From an uncultured Christensenella sp. (GTDB lineage: Bacteria; Bacillota; Clostridia; Christensenellales; Pumilibacteraceae), in contig CATLHE010000007.1 of assembly GCA_949948895.1 (NCBI GenBank), positions 50,523 to 114,522 on the forward strand: a stretch of 64,000 nt of DNA, given 5' to 3'. The notes beneath the pieces are model-generated. The model worked only from the letters and a program-made list of their open reading frames with translations, did no database searches and was not told where the DNA came from. The position numbers and the translations under genes are program-made. Shown in pieces: positions 31,483-40,340 of the stretch (positions are counted from its first letter, which is position 1; every line of letters starts with the position of its first letter).

Positions 31483-32904
31483 ATGAGAAGGACAAAAATC
31501 GTATGCACGCTCGGTCCCGCGACCGACGACTATACCGTTCTTAAAAACATGATAAGAGCGGGCATGAACGTAGCCAGGCTCAATTTTTCGCACGGCAACT
31601 ACGAAGAACACAGCCGCCGCATAGAGGCGGTCAAGCGCGCCAGAAAAGAACTCGACGTTCCCATCGCCATTCTTCTCGACACCAAGGGACCCGAGATCCG
31701 CATAAAGACGTTCGAGGGCGACAAGGTCAAGCTCAAAAAGGGCAATAAGTTCACGCTTACCACGCGCGAAGTCGTCGGAACGGATAAGACCGTTTCCGTC
31801 ACGTACGCCGAGCTTCCGCACTGCGTTCACAAAGGCGAGCGCATACTCGTAAACGACGGGCTTATCGAGCTTAAAGTGGAAAGCACCAATGCGACCGATA
31901 TCGTGACCGTGATACAGAACGACGGCGAGCTCAGCAACCGCAAGAGCATCAACCTGCCCGACAACAATATCGACATGCCGTACCTGAGCGATGCGGACAG
32001 AGCGGATATCGAGTTCGGGTTAGAGCAGGACGTCGATTATATTGCTATGAGTTTCGTGCGCTCGGTGGACGACGTGCGCATGGTCAAAAAGCTGTTGAAC
32101 GAGCATAACAAGAACGAGATACAGCTTATAGCCAAGATAGAGAACCGCTCGGGCGTGGACAACATGGAGTCCATTCTCGCGGAGTGCGACGGCGTCATGG
32201 TCGCGCGCGGCGATATGGGCGTGGAGATCCCGTTCGAGGAACTTCCCGGCATACAAAAGGACATGATACAGCGTTGCTACCGTCAGGGCAAAAAAGTCAT
32301 TACCGCGACGCAAATGCTCGAATCTATGATAACGCATCCGCGTCCGACCCGCGCGGAGATATCGGACGTCGCAAACGCCATTTACGACGGCTCGTCGGCA
32401 ATCATGCTTTCGGGCGAAACGGCGGCGGGCGCATACCCGGTGGAAGCGGTGCGCACCATGGCTAAGATCGCAGAGTGCGCAGAGAGCGATATCAATTACA
32501 AAAAGCGTTTCCACGCGCTCGAGCCCAAGATAAAATCCATAACCGACGCTGTCTCGCATTCTACCTGCGCGGCGTCGTTCGACCTCGACGCAAAGGCGAT
32601 AATCGCGGTGTCGCGCACGGGCTACACCGCGCGCAAGGTGAGCCGTTTCCGCCCCGTCGCGCCCATAATCGCGGCGACGACTTCGGTCAAGGCGTACAAC
32701 CAGCTCGCCATGAATTGGGGCGTAACGCCCACGCTGTCCAAAATGCAGGACAACTCCGACGACCTGTTCAAGCATGCCATGAACTGCGCGATAAACACGG
32801 GGATAGTGGCGGAAGGCGATCTCGTGGTCATTGCCGCGGGCGTTCCCGTAGGCGCGGCGGGCAATACCAACACCATGCGTATCGAGCACGTCAAGAGATA
32901 TTGA
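31483..32904 (+). CDS. pyk: Pyruvate kinase
   Basis: 473 aa from ATG 31483 (AAAGGAGG upstream; the ATG at 31465 in the same frame precedes that ribosome site). Converts phosphoenolpyruvate and ADP to pyruvate and ATP in glycolysis. RTKIVCTLGPAT, ARLNFSHG, LDTKGPEIR, MVARGDMGVEIP, ITATQMLESM and SAIMLSGETA are all present. The C-terminal domain has ISRTGYTAR, without the extra PEP-utiliser domain found in Bacillus. It sits alone before a two-component pair. Confidence 0.97.
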   Translation: MRRTKIVCTLGPATDDYTVLKNMIRAGMNVARLNFSHGNYEEHSRRIEAVKRARKELDVPIAILLDTKGPEIRIKTFEGDKVKLKKGNKFTLTTREVVGTDKTVSVTYAELPHCVHKGERILVNDGLIELKVESTNATDIVTVIQNDGELSNRKSINLPDNNIDMPYLSDADRADIEFGLEQDVDYIAMSFVRSVDDVRMVKKLLNEHNKNEIQLIAKIENRSGVDNMESILAECDGVMVARGDMGVEIPFEELPGIQKDMIQRCYRQGKKVITATQMLESMITHPRPTRAEISDVANAIYDGSSAIMLSGETAAGAYPVEAVRTMAKIAECAESDINYKKRFHALEPKIKSITDAVSHSTCAASFDLDAKAIIAVSRTGYTARKVSRFRPVAPIIAATTSVKAYNQLAMNWGVTPTLSKMQDNSDDLFKHAMNCAINTGIVAEGDLVVIAAGVPVGAAGNTNTMRIEHVKRY

Positions 32905-32935
32905 GCCTCGATAAACAAATAAGGAAACGACCGAT

Positions 32936-33616
32936 ATGGCAAGCGATAACACAGCAAAAAAACATATATTGATAGTCGAGGACGAGAGCCAGATATCCAG
33001 ATTTTTACAGTTGGAACTCGAACACGAAAACTACGCGACAACGACTTGCGCCGACGGCAGAGCGGCGCTCGATCTCGCGCTCGCCAAAGATTTCGACTTG
33101 ATAATCCTCGACGTCATGCTTCCGTCGCTCAACGGCATAGAGGTCTTGCGGCGGCTCAGACAGACCAAACAAACGCCCGTGATCATTCTTACGGCGCGCG
33201 ATCAAGTAGTAGATAAAGTAACGGGGCTCGACATAGGCGCGGACGACTATATGACCAAGCCGTTCGCCATTGAAGAGTTATTGGCGCGTATAAGACTGCA
33301 TACCAAAAACCGCACCGCCGGCTCGACGCTTCGTTGCGGCAAGCTGTCCATAGATTCCGACGCGAGAGTGGCGGCGTACGACGGACATGCGGTCGACCTT
33401 ACCAAAAAGGAGTTCGACCTGCTCGAATACCTGATGAAAAACCGCAATATCGTCGTGGGAAGAGAAAAGCTCTTGGACGCCGTTTGGGGGTTTGATTTCT
33501 ACGGCTCGACCAACGTCGTCGACGTGTACGTCAGGTATTTGCGCTCCAAGATAGACGACGTGTACGGCGTTACCGTCATAGAGACGGTGCGCGGCGCGGG
33601 CTACGTCATACGATGA
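32936..33616 (+). CDS. OmpR/PhoB-family response regulator
   Basis: 226 aa. Receiver domain with acidic pair in IVEDES, phospho-acceptor Asp59 (LIILDVMLPS), Thr in LTARD and Lys in YMTKPF; then a winged-helix DNA-binding domain (LTKKEFDLLEYLMKNRNIVV, RYLRSKIDD, VRGAGYVIR). It overlaps the kinase gene by ATGA, 32 nt after pyk. Target genes are not indicated. Confidence 0.96.
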   Translation: MASDNTAKKHILIVEDESQISRFLQLELEHENYATTTCADGRAALDLALAKDFDLIILDVMLPSLNGIEVLRRLRQTKQTPVIILTARDQVVDKVTGLDIGADDYMTKPFAIEELLARIRLHTKNRTAGSTLRCGKLSIDSDARVAAYDGHAVDLTKKEFDLLEYLMKNRNIVVGREKLLDAVWGFDFYGSTNVVDVYVRYLRSKIDDVYGVTVIETVRGAGYVIR

Positions 33617-34938
33617 TAGACGAAAAAGAAAAAAACGAAGCGACCGCGGTCGAAGCGGACGCGGTATCGAAAACGCCCGACGCGGCTACGGAACAAACCG
33701 ATAAGCCCGCGATTGAGGCGGATGCGGCGCAGGAAGAAAAGCGCGAGGAAGTGCGCGAGACTTTGCGCGAGATAAAAAGCGAAAAAAAAGTCGTCGAAAA
33801 AAAATCGCGCAAGCCGTCCGAGATAGCGCTTCTGATCGTCAAGATAATATTTTTCCCGATAACGTTTGTCGTATGGCTCGCGCGAAAGGCTTTTAAAAAG
33901 TTCAATGCGGGAATAGCGACGAAAGCCACCGTCGTTTTTACCGTAGTTTTCGGATTGATGATTATAGGCTATGCGGCGTTTACTCTCGCGAGCATAGCCA
34001 AACTCATAGAAAGCGGCGGCGCGGTCACAAACGAGTACATGAAGCGGCTCATTATAACGAGCGCGGTGCTCATTGTCGTGTTTATCGCGCTCGGAAGCGT
34101 TATAGGGAGTCTCAGCAGTCAGTACATGATAAACCCCGTGCGCAAGATAACAAAGCGCGTAGAGGAAATATCCGAAGAAAACCTTTCGGCAAGGCTCGAT
34201 CCCGTCGATACGCAGGACGAGCTGATGGAGCTCACCGAAAGAATTAACGCCATGCTCGACTCCCTGCAACAGGCGTTCGAGCGTCAGGAAAACTTCGTGT
34301 CCGACGCGTCGCACGAGCTCAAGACCCCGCTGTCCGTAATAGCGGGCTACGCCAATCTTTTGCGCAGATGGGGCAAGGACGACCCGAAGATCTTGGACGA
34401 AGCGGTGGACGCGATATCGCGCGAGAGCGAGAATATGCGGCGCATAGTCGATCAGCTTTTATGGCTCGCCAAGCTCGGCAACTTTACCGTCAACGAGACG
34501 GTGTTCAACCTGTACGAAACGGTGGACGACATAGTCGCGGGCTATAAAATGACGGCTAAAAAGCACGAAGTAACGCTTGCGGGCGACGCGTCAATATCGC
34601 TCAAAACTGACAAGAACTTAGTGACCGAAGCGGTAAGAACGCTCGTCGACAACGCCATTAAGTATACGCCGCCCGGCGGAACGATAAAAATAACCGTCGA
34701 GCGCGCGAATAGCGGCGCGCGCGTGTCGGTAGAGGATAACGGCATAGGCATATCGGAAGAGGACTGCAAACACGTGTTCGAGCGCTTCTATCGCTGCGAC
34801 AAAGTGCGAGGCAGAGAATCGGGCTCGTGCGGGCTGGGTCTCACTATTTGTAAGTCTATAGTGGAAATGATGGGCGGCAATATATCGGTACAGTCTACGC
34901 TCGGCAAGGGCAGTACGTTTACTATCACGCTGTATTAA
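33613..34938 (+). CDS. Sensor histidine kinase (HAMP type)
   Basis: 441 aa. An unusual charged N-terminal head of about 75 residues (Ala/Glu/Lys-rich) precedes two membrane helices (near 105 and 150) with only a short outside loop, so it probably senses an envelope state or uses a partner. HAMP follows, then HisKA with phospho-His234 in SDASHELKTPLSVI and HATPase motifs DNAIKYTPPGG, DNGIGI, and GLGLTICKSI. It pairs with the preceding response regulator. Confidence 0.95.
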   Translation: MIDEKEKNEATAVEADAVSKTPDAATEQTDKPAIEADAAQEEKREEVRETLREIKSEKKVVEKKSRKPSEIALLIVKIIFFPITFVVWLARKAFKKFNAGIATKATVVFTVVFGLMIIGYAAFTLASIAKLIESGGAVTNEYMKRLIITSAVLIVVFIALGSVIGSLSSQYMINPVRKITKRVEEISEENLSARLDPVDTQDELMELTERINAMLDSLQQAFERQENFVSDASHELKTPLSVIAGYANLLRRWGKDDPKILDEAVDAISRESENMRRIVDQLLWLAKLGNFTVNETVFNLYETVDDIVAGYKMTAKKHEVTLAGDASISLKTDKNLVTEAVRTLVDNAIKYTPPGGTIKITVERANSGARVSVEDNGIGISEEDCKHVFERFYRCDKVRGRESGSCGLGLTICKSIVEMMGGNISVQSTLGKGSTFTITLY

Positions 34939-34955
34939 ATTAAAAAGTATCATAG

Positions 34956-34984
34956 ATCATCGCTTTGACGGCGATGATTTTTTA
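34956..34984 (+). terminator. Terminator of the two-component operon
   Basis: ATCATCGC and GCGATGAT form a perfect 8-bp stem followed by TTTTTTA. Confidence 0.8.
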
Positions 34985-35029
34985 TGCCGAGATTTAAAAT
35001 TTTTTTCGGGAAAAATTTTTAAAAGGGTA

Positions 35030-35074
35030 TTGACAAGCGCATATTTATAAATTATACTTAATACAGTTAATACA
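35030..35074 (+). promoter_or_regulatory. Promoter of the GntR-ABC operon with direct repeats
   Basis: TTGACA (35030-35035), 17 nt, TATACT (35053-35058). The short leader contains TTAATACAG twice in tandem (about 35059-35075), a likely binding site for the YtrA-like regulator. No ribosome site is evident before the ATG at 35079. Confidence 0.65.
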
Positions 35075-35078
35075 GATT

Positions 35079-35426
35079 ATGGATAACGGGAAGAGATCGG
35101 TATACCTCACGATCGTGAGCGATATAAAACGGCAGGTAGCGCTCGGACTGCTGCAAAACGGCGATAAACTGCCGTCGTGCCGCGAGCTCGCTTTGGAGCG
35201 CGGCGTCAATCCCAACACCGTTCAGCGCGCGTACGGCGAGCTGGAGGCGGCGGGCGTTATTTATACCGTGCCCAAAAAGGGCGTGTACGTCGGCGGCGGT
35301 AAGGTGAGTATAGCGGCGCTCGCAAGAGAGCGCTTGGCGGAGCTTAAAAGCGGCGGTCTGACTAAGGCGGAGCTATCGGAAATAATAGCCGAGCTGTACG
35401 GGAATGATACGGAGGGAACGATATGA
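35079..35426 (+). CDS. YtrA-subfamily GntR regulator
   Basis: 115 aa, the usual short YtrA form without an effector domain. The winged HTH has LGLLQNGDKLPSCRELALER and GVNPNTVQRAYGELEAAGVI, then VPKKGVYV. These proteins repress the ABC transporter operon in which they sit, often in response to cell-wall antibiotics. It overlaps the ATPase gene by ATGA. Confidence 0.93.
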   Translation: MDNGKRSVYLTIVSDIKRQVALGLLQNGDKLPSCRELALERGVNPNTVQRAYGELEAAGVIYTVPKKGVYVGGGKVSIAALARERLAELKSGGLTKAELSEIIAELYGNDTEGTI

Positions 35427-36364
35427 TAGAGGCGAAAAATATATCCAAGTCGTTCGGGAAAAAGCTCGTGTTCGATAACGCGGATATTTCGGTGGCGGAC
35501 GGGAGTATTTGCGGGCTTGTCGGCATAAACGGCGCGGGCAAGAGCACACTTCTCCGCATTATTGCGGGCGTGCTCACAGCGGACGGCGGCACGGTCACGG
35601 TGGACGGCGAGCCGATCTATGAAAACAAACGGGTCAAGCGCGGGTTGATGTTTATATCGGACGATCCGTATTTCGATTTCGATATCAACGGCGAAAAGCT
35701 CGGTAAGTTTTTTTCGGTCATGTACGATATGGACGGTAAGGTTTTCGGGCATTACGTCGAAAAGTTTTCGCTCGATCTCAAAAAGCCGCTCCGCAATCTT
35801 TCCAAGGGCTTGAAGCGTCAGATATTCATTGCCGTGGCGTTGGCGTGCCGACCGAAGATACTGCTTCTCGACGAGGCGTTCGACGGGCTCGACCCGCTCG
35901 CGCGATTGGAGTTTAAGCGCGGTATTATAGAGCTTCAGGAGTCCGGCTCGACTGTCGTTATATCGTCGCACTCGCTGCGCGAGCTCGAGGACATTTGCGA
36001 CAGCTTCATACTCATAGACCGAAACACCGTCAAGGTGTGCGGCAAGATAGAAGACGCATTGGATAATATTTTCAAGCTACAGCTCGTATTTAAGGACGGC
36101 ATGACCAAGGACGCGTTTGTAGCGGCAATGACCGCGGGAGGCGAAGGCGTTCCGTCGGGCGCGGACGGAGCGGACGCCGTGCCGTTCGAGTGCTTGCGCT
36201 TCGATACGCTCGGCAGAGTGGTAACGGCGGTCCTGCGCGGCGACAAGAACACCGTCATGACCAAGATAGACGGGCTGCAGCCGATAGTGGCGGATGAGAT
36301 ACCGATGGACTTCGAGGATTATTTTATCGAGGAAGTCAGACGCGCGGACGGCGAGGGCAGATGA
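35423..36364 (+). CDS. ABC transporter ATP-binding protein (YtrB/EcsA-like)
   Basis: 313 aa. Walker A GINGAGKST, signature region LSKGLKRQ (Lys and Leu replace the usual Ser-Gly-Gly, as in YtrB relatives), Walker B ILLLDEAFDGLD, and H-loop VISSHS. Residues about 225-300 form an accessory domain. It energises the integral membrane protein encoded one base-pair step downstream. Confidence 0.93.
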   Translation: MIEAKNISKSFGKKLVFDNADISVADGSICGLVGINGAGKSTLLRIIAGVLTADGGTVTVDGEPIYENKRVKRGLMFISDDPYFDFDINGEKLGKFFSVMYDMDGKVFGHYVEKFSLDLKKPLRNLSKGLKRQIFIAVALACRPKILLLDEAFDGLDPLARLEFKRGIIELQESGSTVVISSHSLRELEDICDSFILIDRNTVKVCGKIEDALDNIFKLQLVFKDGMTKDAFVAAMTAGGEGVPSGADGADAVPFECLRFDTLGRVVTAVLRGDKNTVMTKIDGLQPIVADEIPMDFEDYFIEEVRRADGEGR

Positions 36365-36365
36365 C

Positions 36366-37433
36366 ATGAAAAAATATTTCCTCTACGAACTGAAAAAGAA
36401 CGCTTTTGCTATCGGCGTGATAGCGTTTGTCGTAACGGCGATATATATGGCGTTTGTTCTTACTACGTTCCAGAGCAGTTACGATATCAATGCGAACGTA
36501 GACGTCATAGCGTTTATCGGCGGCGCGCTTGCCGTGTGTATACCCGTTTGGGCGTTCGCGTACAAAATGAAAAAGCGCAGCGTCGATATGTATTACGCAC
36601 TGCCGCTTAAACGCGTCGAGATACTCGCGGTCAAGTATCTCATAGGGCTTTTGGCGATAGTGTTGCCGTTTACCGTGGCGTACTGGTTGGGCGCGCTCGC
36701 CACGTTCGTCAAGGTCTCCGAAGCCAATCCCGACGGCATGGGCGCGGTGTATTATATCCCGTATTATTTCGCGGCGCTCGGCGCGATGCTTTGCATATAT
36801 TCCGTATCGGCGTTTGCATACACGCGCGCCAACAGGATAATAGACGGAATACTGTTTATTGTTTTTTGGATGATCGCGCTTGCTTTGGTCGTGTTATTCA
36901 TAAACAGGATAGTCGGCGCGGCTCTCGGATACGACGGATTCTTCGGGTTTGTATACAGCGAAAATCCCGACGGTTATTATATTTTCCCGACGTGTTTTTC
37001 GCCGATAGCGCCGCTCGATTACGCGACGCGGTTTTTCCGCGCGCAGCTCGAGAGCAATGCGCTTATAAGTTCGGACTGGTTCGTTTTCCGTAATCAACGG
37101 ATCAATATGGGTGTGGGGTTTGCTCTTACCGCGCTGTGCGCCGTAGGCGCTAACGTATGGCTTTTCCTCGGCGAGAAAAGACAGCGCGCCGAAAACGTCG
37201 GGCAGGTCTCGGAAAGCGCGTTCGGGTATAAGGTGATGATCCCGCTGTTTACCGTGTGCCTTATAGGTATAGCCGATCTTATCCCGCTTATTGCGCTCGT
37301 TATCGTCGGCGCGTTCGCACTGACCGCCGTTTATCGGCATTCCGTCAAGATAGGCGTGAAACAGGCAGTCGTTTATGCGGCGTCGGTGTTCGTCGGTATA
37401 ACCGTCGATCTTATTATAAGGTCTTGCGTTTAG
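36366..37433 (+). CDS. ABC transporter membrane subunit
   Basis: 355 aa with about eight hydrophobic segments (for example VIAFVVTAIYMAFVL and LFIVFWMIALALVVLFINRI). The N-terminal MKKYFLYELKKNAF and YYALPLKRVEILAVKYL resemble ABC-2-type YtrC/D-like permeases. A ribosome site lies within the end of the ATPase gene, 1 nt gap. The ATG at 36366 is used because the longer frame starts inside the ATPase gene. Substrate unknown. Confidence 0.9.
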   Translation: MKKYFLYELKKNAFAIGVIAFVVTAIYMAFVLTTFQSSYDINANVDVIAFIGGALAVCIPVWAFAYKMKKRSVDMYYALPLKRVEILAVKYLIGLLAIVLPFTVAYWLGALATFVKVSEANPDGMGAVYYIPYYFAALGAMLCIYSVSAFAYTRANRIIDGILFIVFWMIALALVVLFINRIVGAALGYDGFFGFVYSENPDGYYIFPTCFSPIAPLDYATRFFRAQLESNALISSDWFVFRNQRINMGVGFALTALCAVGANVWLFLGEKRQRAENVGQVSESAFGYKVMIPLFTVCLIGIADLIPLIALVIVGAFALTAVYRHSVKIGVKQAVVYAASVFVGITVDLIIRSCV

Positions 37434-37439
37434 GCGCGT

Positions 37440-37795
37440 GATTTGTTTTTTGGAGCACCCGAATAAATGCGATACGAAAAACAACGGCGTGCCGAGGTCG
37501 TCACGCCCTACGGATTTGTGACGATAAATAAACAGCGACTGTTGAAACAGATTATCCCACTATTTTAACTTGTCATCCTGAGGCGAAGCCGAAGGATCTA
37601 GGCGAACCGCCGCAGAACGACAACGTTAAATCAATTGCAATCTTTTCGTAGGGAGCGACGACCTCGACGCTCCGCAAACCAAATGTTTGACGATTGTCGT
37701 GTGTGGGCGTTGTCGATGGAATGACGTTGCATCCGAATAATTGCAATATGCGTTTATGGGTTGTCGTTTGTTTGGCATGACAACCTTTTTTGTTT
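37440..37795. repeat. Composite intergenic repeat, copy A
   Basis: The gap 37434-37856 carries modules found in several other gaps: CACCCGAATAAATGCG, TGTCATCCTGAGGCGAAGCC followed by GGATCTAGGCGAACCGCCGCA, CGTAGGGAGCGACGACCTCG, an end sequence CAAACCAAATGTTTGACG plus TTGTCGTGTGTG (37675-37704), and GGGTTGTCGTTTGTTTGGCA. No coding signal is visible. Confidence 0.75.
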
Positions 37796-37810
37796 TTTAC
37801 ACGACATAAT

Positions 37811-37847
37811 AAAAACCTCGATCGGTAACGTTTAGTCGAGGTTTTTT
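37811..37847. terminator. Bidirectional terminator
   Basis: AAAACCTCGA and TCGAGGTTTT with T-runs on both strands, at the end of the XRE gene and the repeat. Confidence 0.75.
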
Positions 37848-37856
37848 CGATCGATC

Positions 37857-38192
37857 TTATTTGCCGTTTGACGAGGCTTGGAGCAGGAACTTCATAAATG
37901 CGGAGGCTTGTTCTTTTTCGCGTTCGTTCAGCCGTCGGTAATCGGACAACAGCGTCTTTTCGCGTTCGACGAGGTCGATCTGTATGTTGACGTTGCCGAA
38001 GTCGTCCTCGCGCCCCAAAAGATAATCGGTCGAACACCCGAAACAGTCGGCGAGCGCGCATATAAACTTGGCGGTCGGCTCGGATTTTTCCTTTTCCCAC
38101 AGGTCGACCGATTTCTGGCTCGACCCTATCTTTTGCGCGACCTCGCGCTGGCTCATGCCGATCTCTTTTCTTATCGCGCGTATCCTTATCAT
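37857..38192 (-). CDS. XRE-family regulator
   Basis: 111 aa from the ATG at 38192, preceded by AAAGGAG; the frame extends upstream but without a ribosome site. The HTH reads IRAIRKEIGMSQREVAQKIG then SSQKSVDLWEKEKSEP, with CFGCSTDYLLG and a C-terminal helix (YRRLNEREKEQASAFMKFLL) probably for dimerisation. It is divergent from the zinc-ribbon/SPFH operon and likely controls it. Confidence 0.92.
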   Translation of the reverse strand: MIRIRAIRKEIGMSQREVAQKIGSSQKSVDLWEKEKSEPTAKFICALADCFGCSTDYLLGREDDFGNVNIQIDLVEREKTLLSDYRRLNEREKEQASAFMKFLLQASSNGK

Positions 38193-38258
38193 GTCCGCTC
38201 CTTTAAGCCGCACGGCTGTCGGTTTGTATAATTATAGTAAGAAAATACTCATAATCGC

Positions 38259-38320
38259 TTGACAAAGAGATATATTACTTATATAATGTGCATAAGTGAG
38301 TAATATTATACTTATAAGTA
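38259..38320 (+). promoter_or_regulatory. Promoter and candidate XRE operators of the zinc-ribbon/SPFH operon
   Basis: TTGACA (38259-38264), 17 nt, TATAAT (38282-38287). ATTACTTA (38274-38281) and TAAGTGAGTAAT (38293-38304) form an inverted repeat around the -10, and TACTTATAAGTA (38309-38320) is a perfect palindrome downstream. Confidence 0.7.
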
Positions 38321-38372
38321 GTTTATTGTATATTTTTGTAGAATGTGCGTGAACTGCTTAACGGAAGGTGAT

Positions 38373-38966
38373 ATGAACGTTTGTGCCATAACATGCCCGG
38401 GGTGCGGGGAGCGGCTGTCGCTCGATATGAAAACGTGTCCGTCGTGCCGCAAGCCGGTCATAATAACCTCGTTCGGCGGCATTCGCGGAATGAGCGCGCC
38501 CGAGACAAATAAGTATATAGCGCAGTACAAAAAAGCGCTGACGGACGCGCCCGACAATGCGGCGGTCAATACTTCCATCGCGTTTTGTTATCTCAATTTA
38601 AAGATATACGATAAGGCGCTTCTTGCGTTCGATAAGGCGGCGGAAGAAAACTTCGACAATCCCGAAACTTTCTTTTATGCCGCCGTATGTCTTTTGAACG
38701 GCAAGAAAGCGTTTTTTGCGCCGCGCCCGACGATAGACAAAATATTGCAATACATAGACGCGGCGAACATGATAGAGCGGCGTGGCGTACACTATTTGCT
38801 TTCGGCGTACGTAAAGTACGATTATTTCGCGCGCAAATGTTATAGCGTCAGCCCCGAATATTCGGACGACCTTGGCTCTGCTAAAGAGCTTGGCGTGGCG
38901 CATGCGGACGCGGTCGGGCTGTTCGAGCTTTTGGGCGTGGAAAGACCGTCCGCGCTCGCGCTGTAA
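38373..38966 (+). CDS. Zinc-ribbon protein with TPR-like region
   Basis: 197 aa from the ATG at 38373 (GGAAGGTG upstream). Two knuckles, CPGCGERLS and CPSCRKPV, form a zinc ribbon at residues 9-32. Residues about 50-110 contain TPR-like helices (YKKALTDAPDNAAVNTSIAF, YDKALLAFDKAAEENFDNPE). The rest is helical with no known domain. Probably a scaffold for the SPFH protein that follows 26 nt later. Confidence 0.8.
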   Translation: MNVCAITCPGCGERLSLDMKTCPSCRKPVIITSFGGIRGMSAPETNKYIAQYKKALTDAPDNAAVNTSIAFCYLNLKIYDKALLAFDKAAEENFDNPETFFYAAVCLLNGKKAFFAPRPTIDKILQYIDAANMIERRGVHYLLSAYVKYDYFARKCYSVSPEYSDDLGSAKELGVAHADAVGLFELLGVERPSALAL

Positions 38967-38992
38967 ACTAACGAAAAGATAACGGAGTAGTC

Positions 38993-40084
38993 ATGGCATT
39001 GTTTAAAAAGAACCCCAACGAGGCCGCATACGCGGGCGGCAAAAAGCATTTTGTCGACGTGATCAAAAACACGGGCGTCGGCGATCTTCTGATCTGGCGT
39101 CAGCCCGAAGAGGACTTTAACACCTGCTCGACGCTCATAGTAATGCCGGGCGAACAGGCGATATTCGTAAAAGGCGGCGAGATATGCAATGTGTTCGACA
39201 GCGGAACGTATAGGCTGGCTACGCATAATTCCCCGTTTTTGAGCAGACTCGTCAATGCGTTTTCGGGCGGGATAAGCGCGTTCAACTGCGTCGTGTACTT
39301 TGTAAAGAGCTCGGTCACTCGCGAACTGCGCTGGGGCACGCAGTCGCCCATACAGCTGCGCGACAAAGTGTACAATATCCGAACGGAAGCCAAAGTGCGC
39401 GGCTCGTACAAAGTGCGCATTATAAACCCGTCGCTTTTTCTGAAAAAACTGATAGGCAGTAATACGTATAAGCAGGAACAGTTCGAGCTCGACGAGTATT
39501 TTGCCGACGAGTTCCAAGGCAAGATAAAGTCGGCGGTGTCCAAGTTTCTAAACGGATTACAGCAAGAGCTTATCGGTATCGACGCGTATATGGATGACAT
39601 CGCGCGCGACATAGCGCCCGAAATAAACGCTATAGTGGGCGAGTACGGGCTTTCATGCGTCAGCTTTTCGGTGTCGGGCATAGACGTGGACGTGAGCAAG
39701 TACGACGAGATTGACAAGTCTCAGCTAAGCTCCATCGCCGCGATAAGAAAGGCGGAGAGCGATCGCGGCGCGATGGACATACTCGGCGCGGATTGGGAAA
39801 AACAGCAGTCGGCGGAGATCATGCGCGACCTTGCCAACAACCCCGCCGCGGGCGGTATGGGCGCAGTCGGCGCGGGGCTTGGCATGAGCATTGCCGCGGG
39901 CGGCATGTTTGCGGGGCTCGCCAAAAATACAGCAGATAAGTTAGGAGCGGGAACGCCATCACCGCGCGAGGACGAAAAAGACCCGATAGACACGCTCGCA
40001 AAACTTAAAAAAATGCTCGACGCAGGTCTTATAGAAAAGAGCGAGTACGAGGCGAAAAAAGCCGAAATACTGTCGCGCATGTAA
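38993..40084 (+). CDS. SPFH-domain protein with C-terminal SHOCT (YdjI-like)
   Basis: 363 aa. Residues about 25-250 are the SPFH/virion-core-like domain of B. subtilis YdjI relatives (LLIWRQPEEDFNTCSTLIVM, PGEQAIFVKGGEI, FDSGTYRLATHN). A Gly/Ala-rich linker follows (AGGMGAVGAGLGMSIAAGGM) and a SHOCT motif ends it (LAKLKKMLDAGLIEKSEYEA). YdjI-like proteins assemble at the membrane and are tied to envelope stress in relatives. Here it stands with a zinc-ribbon protein and two membrane proteins. Confidence 0.9.
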   Translation: MALFKKNPNEAAYAGGKKHFVDVIKNTGVGDLLIWRQPEEDFNTCSTLIVMPGEQAIFVKGGEICNVFDSGTYRLATHNSPFLSRLVNAFSGGISAFNCVVYFVKSSVTRELRWGTQSPIQLRDKVYNIRTEAKVRGSYKVRIINPSLFLKKLIGSNTYKQEQFELDEYFADEFQGKIKSAVSKFLNGLQQELIGIDAYMDDIARDIAPEINAIVGEYGLSCVSFSVSGIDVDVSKYDEIDKSQLSSIAAIRKAESDRGAMDILGADWEKQQSAEIMRDLANNPAAGGMGAVGAGLGMSIAAGGMFAGLAKNTADKLGAGTPSPREDEKDPIDTLAKLKKMLDAGLIEKSEYEAKKAEILSRM

Positions 40085-40125
40085 CGGGGCAGCACAGGAT
40101 AATCAACTCAAAGGAGAAAATCGCT

Positions 40126-40308
40126 TTGTCACTCTTATCGGCATTATTTGACGCTTTCTATTGTGTAGCCGTATCCGTTCCGATAGTTTTTCTTATTATC
40201 GTCACGATAGCGGACAGTGTATTAGCTGGAAAATACGCGAGGCTTTTGGATGGCAGTTGCGGCGTGCGTAAAAGCAAAATCAATATACATAAAAAACAAT
40301 CGGCTTAA
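40126..40308 (+). CDS. 60-aa single-helix membrane protein, TTG start
   Basis: Starts at TTG 40126, 9 nt after AAAGGAG. It contains one membrane helix (VAVSVPIVFLIIVTIADSVL) and a basic tail ending KINIHKKQSA. No family recognised. Its 22-nt leader (40099-40120) is identical to that of the next gene (40313-40334), which supports translation. Confidence 0.65.
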   Translation: MSLLSALFDAFYCVAVSVPIVFLIIVTIADSVLAGKYARLLDGSCGVRKSKINIHKKQSA

Positions 40309-40340
40309 TTAAATAATCAACTCAAAGGAGAAAAAATATT

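Noticed and set aside
35261..35971. 236-aa minus-strand frame
   Set aside because: Antisense to the GntR and ATPase genes.
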